From contig JAAYDI010000058.1 of assembly GCA_012729315.1 (NCBI GenBank), forward strand, positions 1 through 38,509: a DNA stretch of 38,509 nucleotides. Direction: 5' to 3'. The stretch comes from Planctomycetaceae bacterium (GTDB lineage: Bacteria > Planctomycetota > Planctomycetia > Pirellulales > Pirellulaceae). This document shows, one piece after another, positions 1-8,578 of the stretch (position 1 is its first letter; every line of letters starts with the position of its first letter). Below the pieces are notes generated by a model. The model saw only the letters and a program-made list of their open reading frames with translations, made no database searches and was not told the DNA's origin. Position numbers and translations under genes: made by a program.

Positions 1-66
1 AAATCCATGCCATGGATGGGCCCATTCGCATGGACTGCCTACCTCCTCACCATGCAGCGGTTACAT
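1..66 (-). repeat. Dispersed repeat, copy 1 (inverted match at 28920-28985)
   Basis: The reverse complement of these 66 bases matches 28920-28985 at 64 of 66 positions. Beyond this core the flanks differ, so the repeat unit seems to end near base 66 on one side. On the other side it may continue past the window edge. The unit contains nested palindromes: ATCCATG-C-CATGGAT at the outer end and ATGGGCCCAT inside. No open frame is shared between copies, which argues for a non-coding repeat (REP-like or structured RNA) rather than a gene fragment. Confidence 0.8.
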
Positions 67-360
67 CCCGCAATTGGCCGAAGGCCACTATCAACGTAGC
101 CTGGGGCAACGCCCCAGGAAATCGAAGTCATAGCACACGTTTGGCTGAAGGCCAAACTCACCTACGGCATGGTCTCCCATGTGTGAATATGGCCTTCGGC
201 CAAACACCTCGTTGTGCTCCCATTCCTGGAATAGGCCGGACGTGCGACACTTCGCAGGCCCCCGTTGCAGGGTGTCCGGGTGCACGCGAGAATCCGGAGG
301 CAGCTGGCCGCGCCCCTCCCTTGGGAGACCCGTTTGCCACGCGAGTCGAGGACCTGTGCC
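67..360. other. Intergenic region rich in short palindromes
   Basis: No convincing gene lies here. The stretch holds several hairpin-forming palindromes in a row: CCTGGGGC-AAC-GCCCCAGG at 100-118, TTTGGC-N5-GCCAAA at 140-156, and GGCC-TTC-GGCC at 191-201. The small open frames across it are rich in Arg, Pro and Ala and read like chance translations. A plausible ribosome site (GAGGA, 348-352) ends the region just before the first gene. Confidence 0.55.
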
Positions 361-1293
361 ATGAACCCCACGGAATTCCGCTCCCGGCTGCTGGCCTGCC
401 TTGGCGGCCCCTGGCCGGATCCGCCGCCGCTGCGCCCCGTGCTCCGGCAGTCCACGCAGCAGAACGGCTACCGGCTCGAGTCGGTCACGTACGAGGCGGA
501 GCCGGGTGATCCGATCCCCGCGCTGGTGCTCATCCCGGACGGCGTCAGCGCCAGCCATCCGGCACCGGCGGTCGCGGTGTGGCACCAGCACAATGGCCAG
601 TGGCAACTGGGCAAGAGCGAGCCGGCAGGGCTGGCCGGCAAACCGATGCACCACACTGGCGTCGCGCTGGCGCGCGAAGGCTACGTCGTGTTGTGCCCCG
701 ACGCGCTCTGTTTCGAGGAGCGGCAAGCCCCACAGCTCAAAGCAGGTGACTTCGAACGCTACGAGTTTCTGCGATACGTGGTCGCCGGCAAGTGCATGGC
801 CTGGAAGAACATCCTCGACATGCGGCGCGCGGTCGACTATCTGTGTTCACGCCCCGAGGTCCAGCCGCAGCGCATCGGCTGTTACGGCCACTCCATGGGC
901 GCCACCCACACCTGGCTGGTGGGGCCGTGGGAACCGCGGCTCCGGTGCCTGGTAGGCAACTGCTGCCTGCCCACTTACCAGGCCATTCACCGCCATCACC
1001 TGATCCACTGTTTCCCCAACTTCGTCCCCGGCCTGTTCGCCTTCGGCGACACGCCTGACATCGTGGCGCTGATCGCACCGCGGCCGCTGCACCTGAACTT
1101 CGGCGAGCTGGACGCGGGGAGCCCGATTCAGGAGGTGCGTGCCGGCATCGAGCGTATCGCCGCCGCCTACGCAGAACAGAACGCGTCCGCACAGTTCAGC
1201 TGCTTCATCGAGCCCCACACCGGCCACGTCCTGTCGGATGCCATGTGGCAGAAAGCGCGCGACTGGTTTGCCCGGCACCTCAGGGCGGCGTGA
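361..1293 (+). CDS. Alpha/beta hydrolase (dienelactone hydrolase / acetyl-xylan-esterase-like)
   Basis: A 310-residue predicted cytoplasmic esterase-type hydrolase. The catalytic triad can be placed by eye: Ser178 in the nucleophile elbow GCYGHSMGA, Asp251 after strand LHLNFGELD, and His289 in HTGHVL near the C terminus. HQHNG at 75-79 fits the oxyanion-hole position. The layout resembles the dienelactone hydrolase/AXE1-like families common in Planctomycetota; the substrate cannot be told from sequence. I chose ATG 361 because GAGGA at 348-352 is well spaced and the upstream in-frame extension is low-complexity repeat DNA. No signal peptide is visible. It converges on the next gene with only 26 bases between the stops. 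Confidence 0.85.
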   Translation: MNPTEFRSRLLACLGGPWPDPPPLRPVLRQSTQQNGYRLESVTYEAEPGDPIPALVLIPDGVSASHPAPAVAVWHQHNGQWQLGKSEPAGLAGKPMHHTGVALAREGYVVLCPDALCFEERQAPQLKAGDFERYEFLRYVVAGKCMAWKNILDMRRAVDYLCSRPEVQPQRIGCYGHSMGATHTWLVGPWEPRLRCLVGNCCLPTYQAIHRHHLIHCFPNFVPGLFAFGDTPDIVALIAPRPLHLNFGELDAGSPIQEVRAGIERIAAAYAEQNASAQFSCFIEPHTGHVLSDAMWQKARDWFARHLRAA

Positions 1294-1319
1294 GCGGCGC
1301 GCGCGACTGCCGCAAACGC

Positions 1320-4310
1320 CTACGGGACGCGCCCCCCCAAGTCCTGCTCACTGCCGTACGGATCGGGCTCCAGCGATCGCAGGTAGGCGATCAGGTCGAG
1401 CAGCTCCTGGGGCTGGTCGAGCAGCGCCTCGGTACCGGTTGGCATCAGGGACCGCCCAGTGCTGACCAGTTCATCCAGGTCCGACCGCAGCAACGTGTGG
1501 CGGGCCGCCTGTGCATCGATGAGTGTCACGGCGTTGCCTGTCTCGGCGGCGATGATGCCGGACAGCACGTGACCACTAGTGGTCACTGCCGAGTACTCCA
1601 CGTATCGCGGCTCGACGATGCGGTTGGGATCCAGGATCGACACCAGCAAGGCTTCCGGCGACCGGTCGGTCAGGGCCAGCAGGTCCGGCCCGACGTCAGT
1701 CCCTTCATTTTCGAGCCGGTGGCACTGTGCGCACTGCGCGAGGAACACTGCCCGTCCCCGCGCTGCGTCGGCCGGCCAGGTGAGTTTCGTCCGGTATTGC
1801 TCGATCACCTCCAGGCGTTCGGCGTCGGACGGCGTGTCCAGCAGTCTGGCGGCCCGGCGGCGGATCTCCGCCGAGCCGTGCAGAATCAGCCGGCTGCGGC
1901 AGGTGACGCCGATTTCGCTCGCGGCTACCTCCCCCGCGGCCATACGATCGAGCAGCGCGCTGGTCCACGCCGGCTCGCGCAGCAGTGTGTCCAGGATCCG
2001 GGGGCGGATCTCCGGACCGTGCTGGGCCCATTCCTGGAGCAGCACGTCCGGCAGGTCCTCCGGGCGCAGGATCGCCAGCACATCGACAATCGCCTGCTGG
2101 ATCTGCACGGGGGTGGCCGCCACGAGCTGGTCGGCCAGCCGGGACACGTCGTCCGCCTGGCGTTCCAGTCCCCGGCCGACGAGGCGCACCGCGTGCAGCC
2201 GCCGCTCGGGATCCAGCGTCGCATCCACCGCGTCGCGCCGCGCCGCCGCGAACAGCTCGCCGGTCGCCTCCAGCGCTCCCTGCAGGTCAGGAGCACTCCG
2301 CGCGTACAGGTTGCTCAGCGAGTCGCCGCTGTACTGAATCGCATCCACCAGCCCGGCCATGACCTGATACTGCCAGGTTTCGCACTGGCCGTCGACGACA
2401 CTGGCAATCCGCCGCAGGCCGCGCGACAGCGCCGCCTCCTGCTGCGATTCCAGGACCAGCCGCAGGAGGTTTTCGACCAGCGTGACCTGGGCTCCGCGCG
2501 GACTCCCGCCGTCCAGGATTCGGGCCAGCATCGTGTCGGGATAGGGGGTCGCGGAACTCATCACGGCGGCCATCAGCAGCGCGTCGTCGGCGTCCCCGCT
2601 GGCAATGTCCGCCAGCCCCTCGGCGGCCCGCGGCACCGGCCACTCCCCCAGGCTGTACGCCAGCTGCATCCGCACCTGCGGGTCGGGATCGCTCACCAGC
2701 TGGAGCACGGCCTGCTGGAGCGCAGGGTGGTCACTGAGCAGCGGTTCCGCGATGCGTACCGCGTGTCGCCGCACACTAGCGTGGTGATCGCGGAGCGCCT
2801 GCACCAGCAGGTCGCTGTCCGCGGCGTGCAGGCCGTCGAGCGTGCACAGCGCGCTCAAACGCGTCTTGGGCCGCTGGCTGCCGGTCACGAGCTGCTTCAA
2901 CAGCGCCGTGGCCTGCGGGTCCTGCCGCTCCTCGAGCAACTGCTGGACCAGATCGCGCCGCGGCCCGTTCGGGTCGTCCAGGGCCTGCACCAGATCTGCC
3001 GTCGACAGTCCCCGCAAGGCGGGTATCGGACGCGGGCGCGTCGCTGCGGGAAACACCCGGTAGATACGTCCCCGGCCGCGCCCGGCGGCAAAATCGAGTT
3101 GCGCGTGCCAGCGCGCCGGGATGTAGTCCGGGTGCTCGATCACCAGCCGGTACATGTCGACGACCCACAGCGCGCCGTCGGGGCCCGTGCGAACCTGCAC
3201 CGGGCGGAACCACGCATCGCTCGAGGCCAGAAATTCGGTGGTGGCTTCCTCCGGTGCGCGAGTGCTGAAGAAGGTCGTCCCCCGCGAGTGCAACACACTG
3301 CGATGGACCAGATTGTACGCCGGCTCGCACACGAAGTAGCTGGTGGCGAACTCCGGACCGAACAAATCGTCCCGATACATGTCCAGCCCGCAGGCGGCCG
3401 TGAAGCGGTTGAGTGTCCACAGCTCGTTGAACCGCGGCAGCGTCGGACTGATCGGGTACACGCGCGCACAGGTGGGCGGATCCATCAAGTTCACACAACC
3501 ATCAGGGGCCGCGAGGAACGGATTGCGCCGCAGGTAGTGATCCTCCAGCGCGCAATGCCAGCTCGGCTGCAGGTTGCGGCCCCCGAACCAATTCCCCCAG
3601 TCGTCCCGGCAACGGCCGTACTGCGACATCCCCGTCTGTGTCTCGATGTCCCCCGTCGCCGGCCGGATGCGGAAGTCCCGTGCGTGGATGTCAACTTGCG
3701 CGCCTGACTTGAGCGATGTGACGTTGCCACCGCTGTCGCCGTTGGAGCCGTAGATCCAGCTGTCCAATCCCCATCGCAGCGAGTTTACGCAGTGCTGCGG
3801 ATTGCCCTCCACGAACCCCCGGTAGAGCACTTCGCGGTGGTCGGCACGCCCGTCGCCGTCCGTGTCCTCCGCGTACAGGATATCCGGCGGGCACGTGATC
3901 AGGACCCCTGCGCGCCAGGGCATCACACCAGTCGGGAATTTGAGACCGTCCAGGAACTGGTGGGCGCAATCGTATCGGCCATCGCCGTCTCGATCTTCCA
4001 GGTACTTGACGCCTCCTCGTGGCGCGTCGTCGCCACCCTGCGGATAGTCCCCCATTTCCACGACCCACAAGCGGCCGTCGGCATCCCAGTCGATCGCCAC
4101 GGGATCGTTCACCAGAGGTTCGGCACACACCAGCTCGATACGGAACCCTTCGTGCAGCTGGAAACAGCCGAGGGCCTCCGCCGGGCTCTTCGGCGCGAGC
4201 CGGGAGAACACTTCCCGGAACGGCGGATCTTCCGCCTGGCCCCGGGGCGCCGCGGCCACCACCACTACGGCCAGAAACCAGCACGTTCGGTACACGGCAC
4301 CGGCTCGCAT
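1320..4310 (-). CDS. PVC-type membrane-bound dehydrogenase with HEAT repeats and C-terminal c-haem domain
   Basis: A 996-residue exported protein typical of Planctomycetota/Verrucomicrobia. After a signal peptide (hydrophobic stretch about residues 9-24, ending near GQAED), an N-terminal beta-propeller of the membrane-bound dehydrogenase type begins with GFRIELVCAEPLVNDP and DWDADGRLWVVEMGDYP. A middle section of helical HEAT-like repeats follows (about residues 450-800). The C-terminal cytochrome c domain has C860-A-Q-C863-H864 and a likely axial Met956 in SLMPTG. In this family the propeller is thought to oxidise a sugar or alcohol and pass electrons to the haem; the substrate here is unknown. 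The open frame extends to 4508, but ATG 4310 directly precedes the signal peptide. It is divergent from the FG-GAP gene at 4544. Confidence 0.9.
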   Translation of the reverse strand: MRAGAVYRTCWFLAVVVVAAAPRGQAEDPPFREVFSRLAPKSPAEALGCFQLHEGFRIELVCAEPLVNDPVAIDWDADGRLWVVEMGDYPQGGDDAPRGGVKYLEDRDGDGRYDCAHQFLDGLKFPTGVMPWRAGVLITCPPDILYAEDTDGDGRADHREVLYRGFVEGNPQHCVNSLRWGLDSWIYGSNGDSGGNVTSLKSGAQVDIHARDFRIRPATGDIETQTGMSQYGRCRDDWGNWFGGRNLQPSWHCALEDHYLRRNPFLAAPDGCVNLMDPPTCARVYPISPTLPRFNELWTLNRFTAACGLDMYRDDLFGPEFATSYFVCEPAYNLVHRSVLHSRGTTFFSTRAPEEATTEFLASSDAWFRPVQVRTGPDGALWVVDMYRLVIEHPDYIPARWHAQLDFAAGRGRGRIYRVFPAATRPRPIPALRGLSTADLVQALDDPNGPRRDLVQQLLEERQDPQATALLKQLVTGSQRPKTRLSALCTLDGLHAADSDLLVQALRDHHASVRRHAVRIAEPLLSDHPALQQAVLQLVSDPDPQVRMQLAYSLGEWPVPRAAEGLADIASGDADDALLMAAVMSSATPYPDTMLARILDGGSPRGAQVTLVENLLRLVLESQQEAALSRGLRRIASVVDGQCETWQYQVMAGLVDAIQYSGDSLSNLYARSAPDLQGALEATGELFAAARRDAVDATLDPERRLHAVRLVGRGLERQADDVSRLADQLVAATPVQIQQAIVDVLAILRPEDLPDVLLQEWAQHGPEIRPRILDTLLREPAWTSALLDRMAAGEVAASEIGVTCRSRLILHGSAEIRRRAARLLDTPSDAERLEVIEQYRTKLTWPADAARGRAVFLAQCAQCHRLENEGTDVGPDLLALTDRSPEALLVSILDPNRIVEPRYVEYSAVTTSGHVLSGIIAAETGNAVTLIDAQAARHTLLRSDLDELVSTGRSLMPTGTEALLDQPQELLDLIAYLRSLEPDPYGSEQDLGGRVP

Positions 4311-4482
4311 TCGCCATCGTCCAGAGCACTGCACTGTTGAAACTCCGTCATCCGGGGCCGCTCGGCTGGGCGTCGTGGCGCCCCACCAGCGCCCGGTCGG
4401 GTGGGACCTGTCCCGCAACTCTACCACGCCCGGCAGCGGCCGGCGCGCGGCATGCAGAATATCGGCGCGTCGCTCGGCATGG

Positions 4483-4488
4483 TACAAT
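4483..4488 (+). promoter_or_regulatory. Possible -10 box (TACAAT) for the FG-GAP gene
   Basis: GGTACAAT lies about 55 bases before the ATG at 4544, in the divergent gap. The same octamer occurs upstream of the genes at 25323 (plus) and 12481 (minus). No recognisable -35 element is seen. Confidence 0.3.
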
Positions 4489-4543
4489 CGGGCCCTGGCT
4501 GTTACCACTGGAAAACCTTGTTTCGTGCCCTTGAAGGAGAACT

Positions 4544-5797
4544 ATGATGCAGACCTGCTGCACGCGTTTCCGGGAATCCACCTGGAGTTGTACATCGCAT
4601 CTGACGAGACTGGCCGCCGCTGCCGTCGCCCTGGCCGTTGTGACCACCGCCGTGCCCCAAGTGACGGCGGCCGAGAAAGTGCAGTTCAAGCTGCATCACG
4701 TGGGGAGTTACCGCGGCGAGGTCTGCGATGTCGGGGACTTCAATAACGACCAGGTATTGGACATCGTGGCGGGGAACTTCATCTATCTCGGCCCCGACTT
4801 CCGGCCGGTCAAGATCCGGTCCATCCAGACCGACATTAACGACGAGGGCAAAGGCTACGATTGGGACTTCATGAACGCCCCGCTCGATGTGGATGGGGAC
4901 GGCCAGCTGGATATCGTCTCCTGTTCCTGGTTTGGCATGCAGGTCGAGTGGTATCGCAACACCTGGGATCTGGCGAACAACAAGGTTGGCGGTGAACTCT
5001 GGAACGCCACGCTGGTGCACAAGAACGGCAACTACGAGTGCGGTGAATTGATGGACCTGGACGGGGACGGCAAGCGGCAGGAGATTATAACCGCGACCAA
5101 GGCCACCGAGTGGTACGAGGTGGGCACCGATGCCGACGGCAAACGGGGCCTGATCCGCTATGTCGTCGATCCGGACGAGAACAAGCACACGTTCGGGATC
5201 GGCGTAGGCGACGTCAATGGCGACGGGCGCCCCGACATCCTGCGACCGTCCGGCTGGTACGAAGCGCCCGCCGACATCCGGACCGGTACCTGGAAGGAGC
5301 ATCCTCTGGCGGTCGGCGGCGAGGACGGCAAGGCCGACCACACTCCGCAGATCCTCGTCTACGACGTCAATGCCGACGGACTCAACGACATCATCACGAG
5401 CACCGCGCACGGGTACGGCATCTACTGGTATGAACAGTGCCAGGGCGATCCCGAGCCCACCTGGAAACAGCACCTGATCGACAACAGCTGGAGCCAGGCG
5501 CACACCCTGGCGCTGGCCGACATCGATGGCGACGGCGACCTGGACCTGGTCACCGGCAAGCGTTTCATGGCGCACAACGGGGGCGATCCCGGCGCGTTCG
5601 AACCGCTCGGAGTGTACTGGTACGAGCTGGACCGCGGCCCCACGCCGCAGTGGACCAAGCACATCATTTCGTTCGATGAGGGGATCGGTTCCGGCCTGAC
5701 GATGCGCGTGATTGACCTCGACCAGGACGGCGACCTGGACATCGTCGTGACCGGCAAATGGGGCGGTCCCGCCTGGTTCGAGAACCTGCTGAAGTAA
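4544..5797 (+). CDS. Secreted FG-GAP/VCBS repeat protein
   Basis: A 417-residue predicted secreted beta-propeller. A signal peptide is likely: a long, Cys-containing N-region followed by a hydrophobic core (LAAAAVALAVVTTAVP) and a cleavage region near VTAAEK. The mature part carries about seven calcium-binding FG-GAP/VCBS loops of the form DxDGDGxxDI, for example DVDGDGQLDIV, GDVNGDGRPDIL, DIDGDGDLDLV and DLDQDGDLDIVV at the C terminus. Repeated W-Y-E motifs (GWYE, YWYEQ, YWYEL) sit between them. Such proteins are numerous in Planctomycetota and are thought to bind ligands or surfaces; no enzymatic site is apparent. The ribosome site AAGGAGA at 4534-4540 fixes the start. It is divergent from the PVC cytochrome, with which it may share regulation. 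Confidence 0.88.
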   Translation: MMQTCCTRFRESTWSCTSHLTRLAAAAVALAVVTTAVPQVTAAEKVQFKLHHVGSYRGEVCDVGDFNNDQVLDIVAGNFIYLGPDFRPVKIRSIQTDINDEGKGYDWDFMNAPLDVDGDGQLDIVSCSWFGMQVEWYRNTWDLANNKVGGELWNATLVHKNGNYECGELMDLDGDGKRQEIITATKATEWYEVGTDADGKRGLIRYVVDPDENKHTFGIGVGDVNGDGRPDILRPSGWYEAPADIRTGTWKEHPLAVGGEDGKADHTPQILVYDVNADGLNDIITSTAHGYGIYWYEQCQGDPEPTWKQHLIDNSWSQAHTLALADIDGDGDLDLVTGKRFMAHNGGDPGAFEPLGVYWYELDRGPTPQWTKHIISFDEGIGSGLTMRVIDLDQDGDLDIVVTGKWGGPAWFENLLK

Positions 5798-5829
5798 TTG
5801 GCGGCACCGTCCGCCGGCTCGCACTTTAT

Positions 5830-5888
5830 CGCTGCGCTCACTCTGGAGCGCAGCGTCCGCGGGCGGCCGTCCGGCAGAAGGCCGCCCG
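5830..5888. terminator. Two strong hairpins between convergent genes
   Basis: Two perfect GC-rich inverted repeats fill the gap between the convergent FG-GAP and FGGY kinase genes. One is CGCTGCGCTC / GAGCGCAGCG (5830-5839 with 5846-5855, 6-base loop). The other is CGGGCGGCC / GGCCGCCCG (5860-5868 with 5880-5888). Neither has a clear U-tract, so intrinsic termination is inferred from position and stem strength. Confidence 0.5.
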
Positions 5889-5901
5889 GCTGGATCTGCA
5901 G

Positions 5902-7377
5902 CTACAAGCCGAACGCCTGGAGCAGATACTGCAGCTGGCGCCGGGTGCTCGCGTCCGGGCGTGCCGCGACGCGCGTCGGACACAGTTTCACGGCGGCGCG
6001 CGGATCGGCCGGGCGCATGGCGTTCAACAGCGCGCCGTAGGCGGCCGTCTGGTAGCGGAGCGGCCCCCGACGCGCGCTGACCAGCAACTTGGCGCGCGGG
6101 TTGAGCAGTTGCGTGCCGGCGTGAAACACCTGCTGGAAGAAGGTGGACTGGCTCAGGCCGCCGGTGAGCACGAAGGTGGACACCGGGCACTTGAGCGCGG
6201 GCGTTTCCGCCAGCATGGTGCGCGCCCGCAGCAACAGTTCGAGCATGATCGACAGTTGCGTGCTGGCCGCCTGCTGGCCCACGGTCAGACGCTCCCAGTC
6301 GGGAGGATACGTTTCCTTGCCCGCCACATGCAGCACGCGCCGTACCCCCGTCAGGTCCGCCGCGAGAGCGGCGGCATTCAGATCGTCCAGCCGCCCGGCA
6401 TAGGAGGCCGCGTGCTGTGACACAAACCGGTCATACCATTTGCAGCAGTCGGCCAGCATCATGAGCAGCAGGCGGTTACGGTAGTACTCGAAGCAGGCCG
6501 CGTTGCCGGCCAGCGGCGTGTGGGGAGGGCACACCCGGTTGAGCGTGCCACTGGTCCCCGCCGAAATCACCATGGTCTCGAAATCATCCTCCGCCAACCC
6601 GCACCCGACGCCCGTGGCATGATTGTCCCCCAGCCCGCTGACCACGCGGGATCCGGCGAGCCGCTCTTTCAAGGCCATCCAGGCATCATCAGCGCCGGGC
6701 ACGTGCCGGCGTGTGACCGCCCCGATCTCCCGGCCGCTCTGAATCACCGGCGGAAACCAGGCAGGATCCACTTTCGCCTTCCGCATGACCTCTGCCGCCA
6801 GCCGTTTGTTTCGCTGCGCAAGCAGCCCGTTGCTCAACGCGTCGGAGGTGCTCAGCCGCGTCTTGCCGGTCAGCAGCCGGGCGATCCAGTCGCCGGTCGT
6901 CATCACGTACGCGGTCGTTTTCCGGAGGCGTGGTTCCTGGCGGAGGGCCCACAGGAGCTTGGGCAGGATGAAACGTTCCTCGACGCGTCCCACCACCGCT
7001 TCCGCCCCCTGCCGCCGCAGCTCCTGCACTTCCTGAGCGGCCGCATGACATTGCCAACTGAGCGCCGGCATCAACAGCTCGCCCGCCGCATCCAGCAGCA
7101 CCATGTCGTGCTGCCGCACCGCGAACGAGAAGGTCGCGTCCGCAAAGGTCCACTTCCGACTGGCCAGCTCGTCGAGCAGCATCAGGATCAGCCGGGGAGT
7201 CTCCGCCAGCTCGAATGCCGGCTGCCCGCGCCAAGTGGTCGCGCCTCGCATCTTCGCCTGGACATACGCTTCTTCCCCGTTTGCACTGCGCACCCCCAGA
7301 GCCAATCCGGTCGTGCTCAGATCAAAGCCCCCCCACGCCACCTGCTTCGCATCGGATTGGGATTTCTTTCGCGCCAC
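5902..7377 (-). CDS. FGGY-family carbohydrate kinase
   Basis: A 491-residue cytoplasmic sugar kinase, the usual length for FGGY enzymes. The N-terminal actin-like domain opens with GGFDLSTTGLALGV, the phosphate-1 loop. The catalytic-base region reads VSGLGDNHATGVGCG, where Asp of GDN is the expected base; many relatives have GDNQA, so His replaces Gln. ATP-binding elements are ISAGTSGTLN (phosphate 2) and FVLTGGLSQSTFFQQVF (adenosine). The GDN form recalls xylulokinase/sedoheptulokinase-like members, but the sugar cannot be assigned. The start is GTG at 7377, with a weak AAAGG site upstream. The gene stands alone on the minus strand, divergent from the metallophosphoesterase. Confidence 0.85.
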   Translation of the reverse strand: MARKKSQSDAKQVAWGGFDLSTTGLALGVRSANGEEAYVQAKMRGATTWRGQPAFELAETPRLILMLLDELASRKWTFADATFSFAVRQHDMVLLDAAGELLMPALSWQCHAAAQEVQELRRQGAEAVVGRVEERFILPKLLWALRQEPRLRKTTAYVMTTGDWIARLLTGKTRLSTSDALSNGLLAQRNKRLAAEVMRKAKVDPAWFPPVIQSGREIGAVTRRHVPGADDAWMALKERLAGSRVVSGLGDNHATGVGCGLAEDDFETMVISAGTSGTLNRVCPPHTPLAGNAACFEYYRNRLLLMMLADCCKWYDRFVSQHAASYAGRLDDLNAAALAADLTGVRRVLHVAGKETYPPDWERLTVGQQAASTQLSIMLELLLRARTMLAETPALKCPVSTFVLTGGLSQSTFFQQVFHAGTQLLNPRAKLLVSARRGPLRYQTAAYGALLNAMRPADPRAAVKLCPTRVAARPDASTRRQLQYLLQAFGL

Positions 7378-7615
7378 AGTCTTGTTCGCCTTTCGCTCGT
7401 TCGACGTCGGATCTCCCCCCTCGGGTCCGCCACCTCTCCGGCGATCGATCCATGCAAGGGCGGTCCCACCGCAGGCTCCCCTTTACCAGAGCGGTCGCGC
7501 GGCGACAAGTAGCCGGGAGAGGCGGGGAAACGGGGCCGTCCGCGGCAGGAAAACCTTGCATGTGCCGCGGCGGAAGCGCAGAATGCAACTCCATCCTCAT
7601 ACAAGGACCCCTGCC

Positions 7616-8560
7616 ATGCCCGATCGACCCGCCGCTCCCGACCGCTGCCTGATCGCCGCTCGACGGGGTCGCCCCCGGCAGCTCGGACGCCGCGCGTTCG
7701 TGCGTCACGGCACGTTGCTGCTGCTGGCCGGCAGCCGTGTACCACTGTCCGCCCAACTCGAAGCCGCCACAGAGTCGACCACGCCATCCGACCGGTTCGC
7801 CGTCATGACGGACCTGCACTATGCCGACAAGGACGCGGCAGGCACGCGGCATTATCGCCGTGTACCGGCAAAACTCGCCGAGGCGGCGCAACAGCTAGGT
7901 TCCTTCCAGCCCGATTTCGTCGTCGAACTGGGAGATCTCATCGATGGTGCCGATACGGTCGAAACGGAAAGCGAATTCCTGCGCACCATCCACCGCCAGT
8001 TCCAGTCCCTGCCGGGAGACAAGCACTACGTGCTCGGCAATCACTGTGTCTACACGCTGACGAAAAGTGAATTCCTCACAATCGTCGGCCAGCAGCAGGC
8101 GTACTACGCTTTCGACACACCGGCATATCACTACATTGCGTTGGATGCCTGTTATCGCGGTGACGGACAACCGTATGGCCGGATGAATTTCGACTGGACC
8201 GATTCCTGCATTCCCTCCGAAGAACTGAAGTGGCTGCAGGACGATCTGGCCAGGTCTGAACGTCCCACCATCGTGTTCGTGCACCAGCGTCTGGATGTCG
8301 ACGATTCTTATGGGGTCAAGAACGCGGCCGCCGTGCGCGAGACGCTCGAACGCTCCGGCCACGTGCGAGCTGTGTTCCAGGGTCACTACCACAACGGCGA
8401 CTATCGGGACATCAACGGCATCCACTACCTGACATTCCGTGCGCTGGTCGAAGGATCCGGCACCGACGACAACGCGTACGCCACAGTCGAGGTGCTGCCC
8501 CAGGGCAGCGTGCGCGTGAAGGGTTTCTGCAGACAACAGAGCTATCAGCTCGGACCATAG
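7616..8560 (+). CDS. Secreted calcineurin-like metallophosphoesterase
   Basis: A 314-residue exported phosphoesterase. The N terminus has twin arginines and a hydrophobic run (GRRAFVRHGTLLLLAGSRV), a Tat-like signal. Metal-ligand motifs appear in family order: MTDLHY (D-x-H), VELGDLIDG (GD-x-x-D), LGNHCVY (GNH), FVHQRLD, and FQGHYHNGDY (G-H-x-H). These are the five blocks expected for a binuclear metal site. The substrate is unknown; relatives hydrolyse phosphomono- or diesters or act on cell-envelope compounds. The open frame extends upstream to 7103, but that part overlaps the kinase gene antisense. ATG 7616 sits directly before the signal peptide, after a weak AAGGA site. The ThuA gene starts 18 bases downstream, probably in the same operon. 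Confidence 0.85.
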   Translation: MPDRPAAPDRCLIAARRGRPRQLGRRAFVRHGTLLLLAGSRVPLSAQLEAATESTTPSDRFAVMTDLHYADKDAAGTRHYRRVPAKLAEAAQQLGSFQPDFVVELGDLIDGADTVETESEFLRTIHRQFQSLPGDKHYVLGNHCVYTLTKSEFLTIVGQQQAYYAFDTPAYHYIALDACYRGDGQPYGRMNFDWTDSCIPSEELKWLQDDLARSERPTIVFVHQRLDVDDSYGVKNAAAVRETLERSGHVRAVFQGHYHNGDYRDINGIHYLTFRALVEGSGTDDNAYATVEVLPQGSVRVKGFCRQQSYQLGP

Positions 8561-8578
8561 TGACTCGGAGATATCATC

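Noticed and set aside
1245-3707. Long plus-strand open frame of 820 codons
   Set aside because: It is antisense to the PVC-type cytochrome gene. Its translation is Arg/Gln/Val-rich without motifs and it has no ribosome site.
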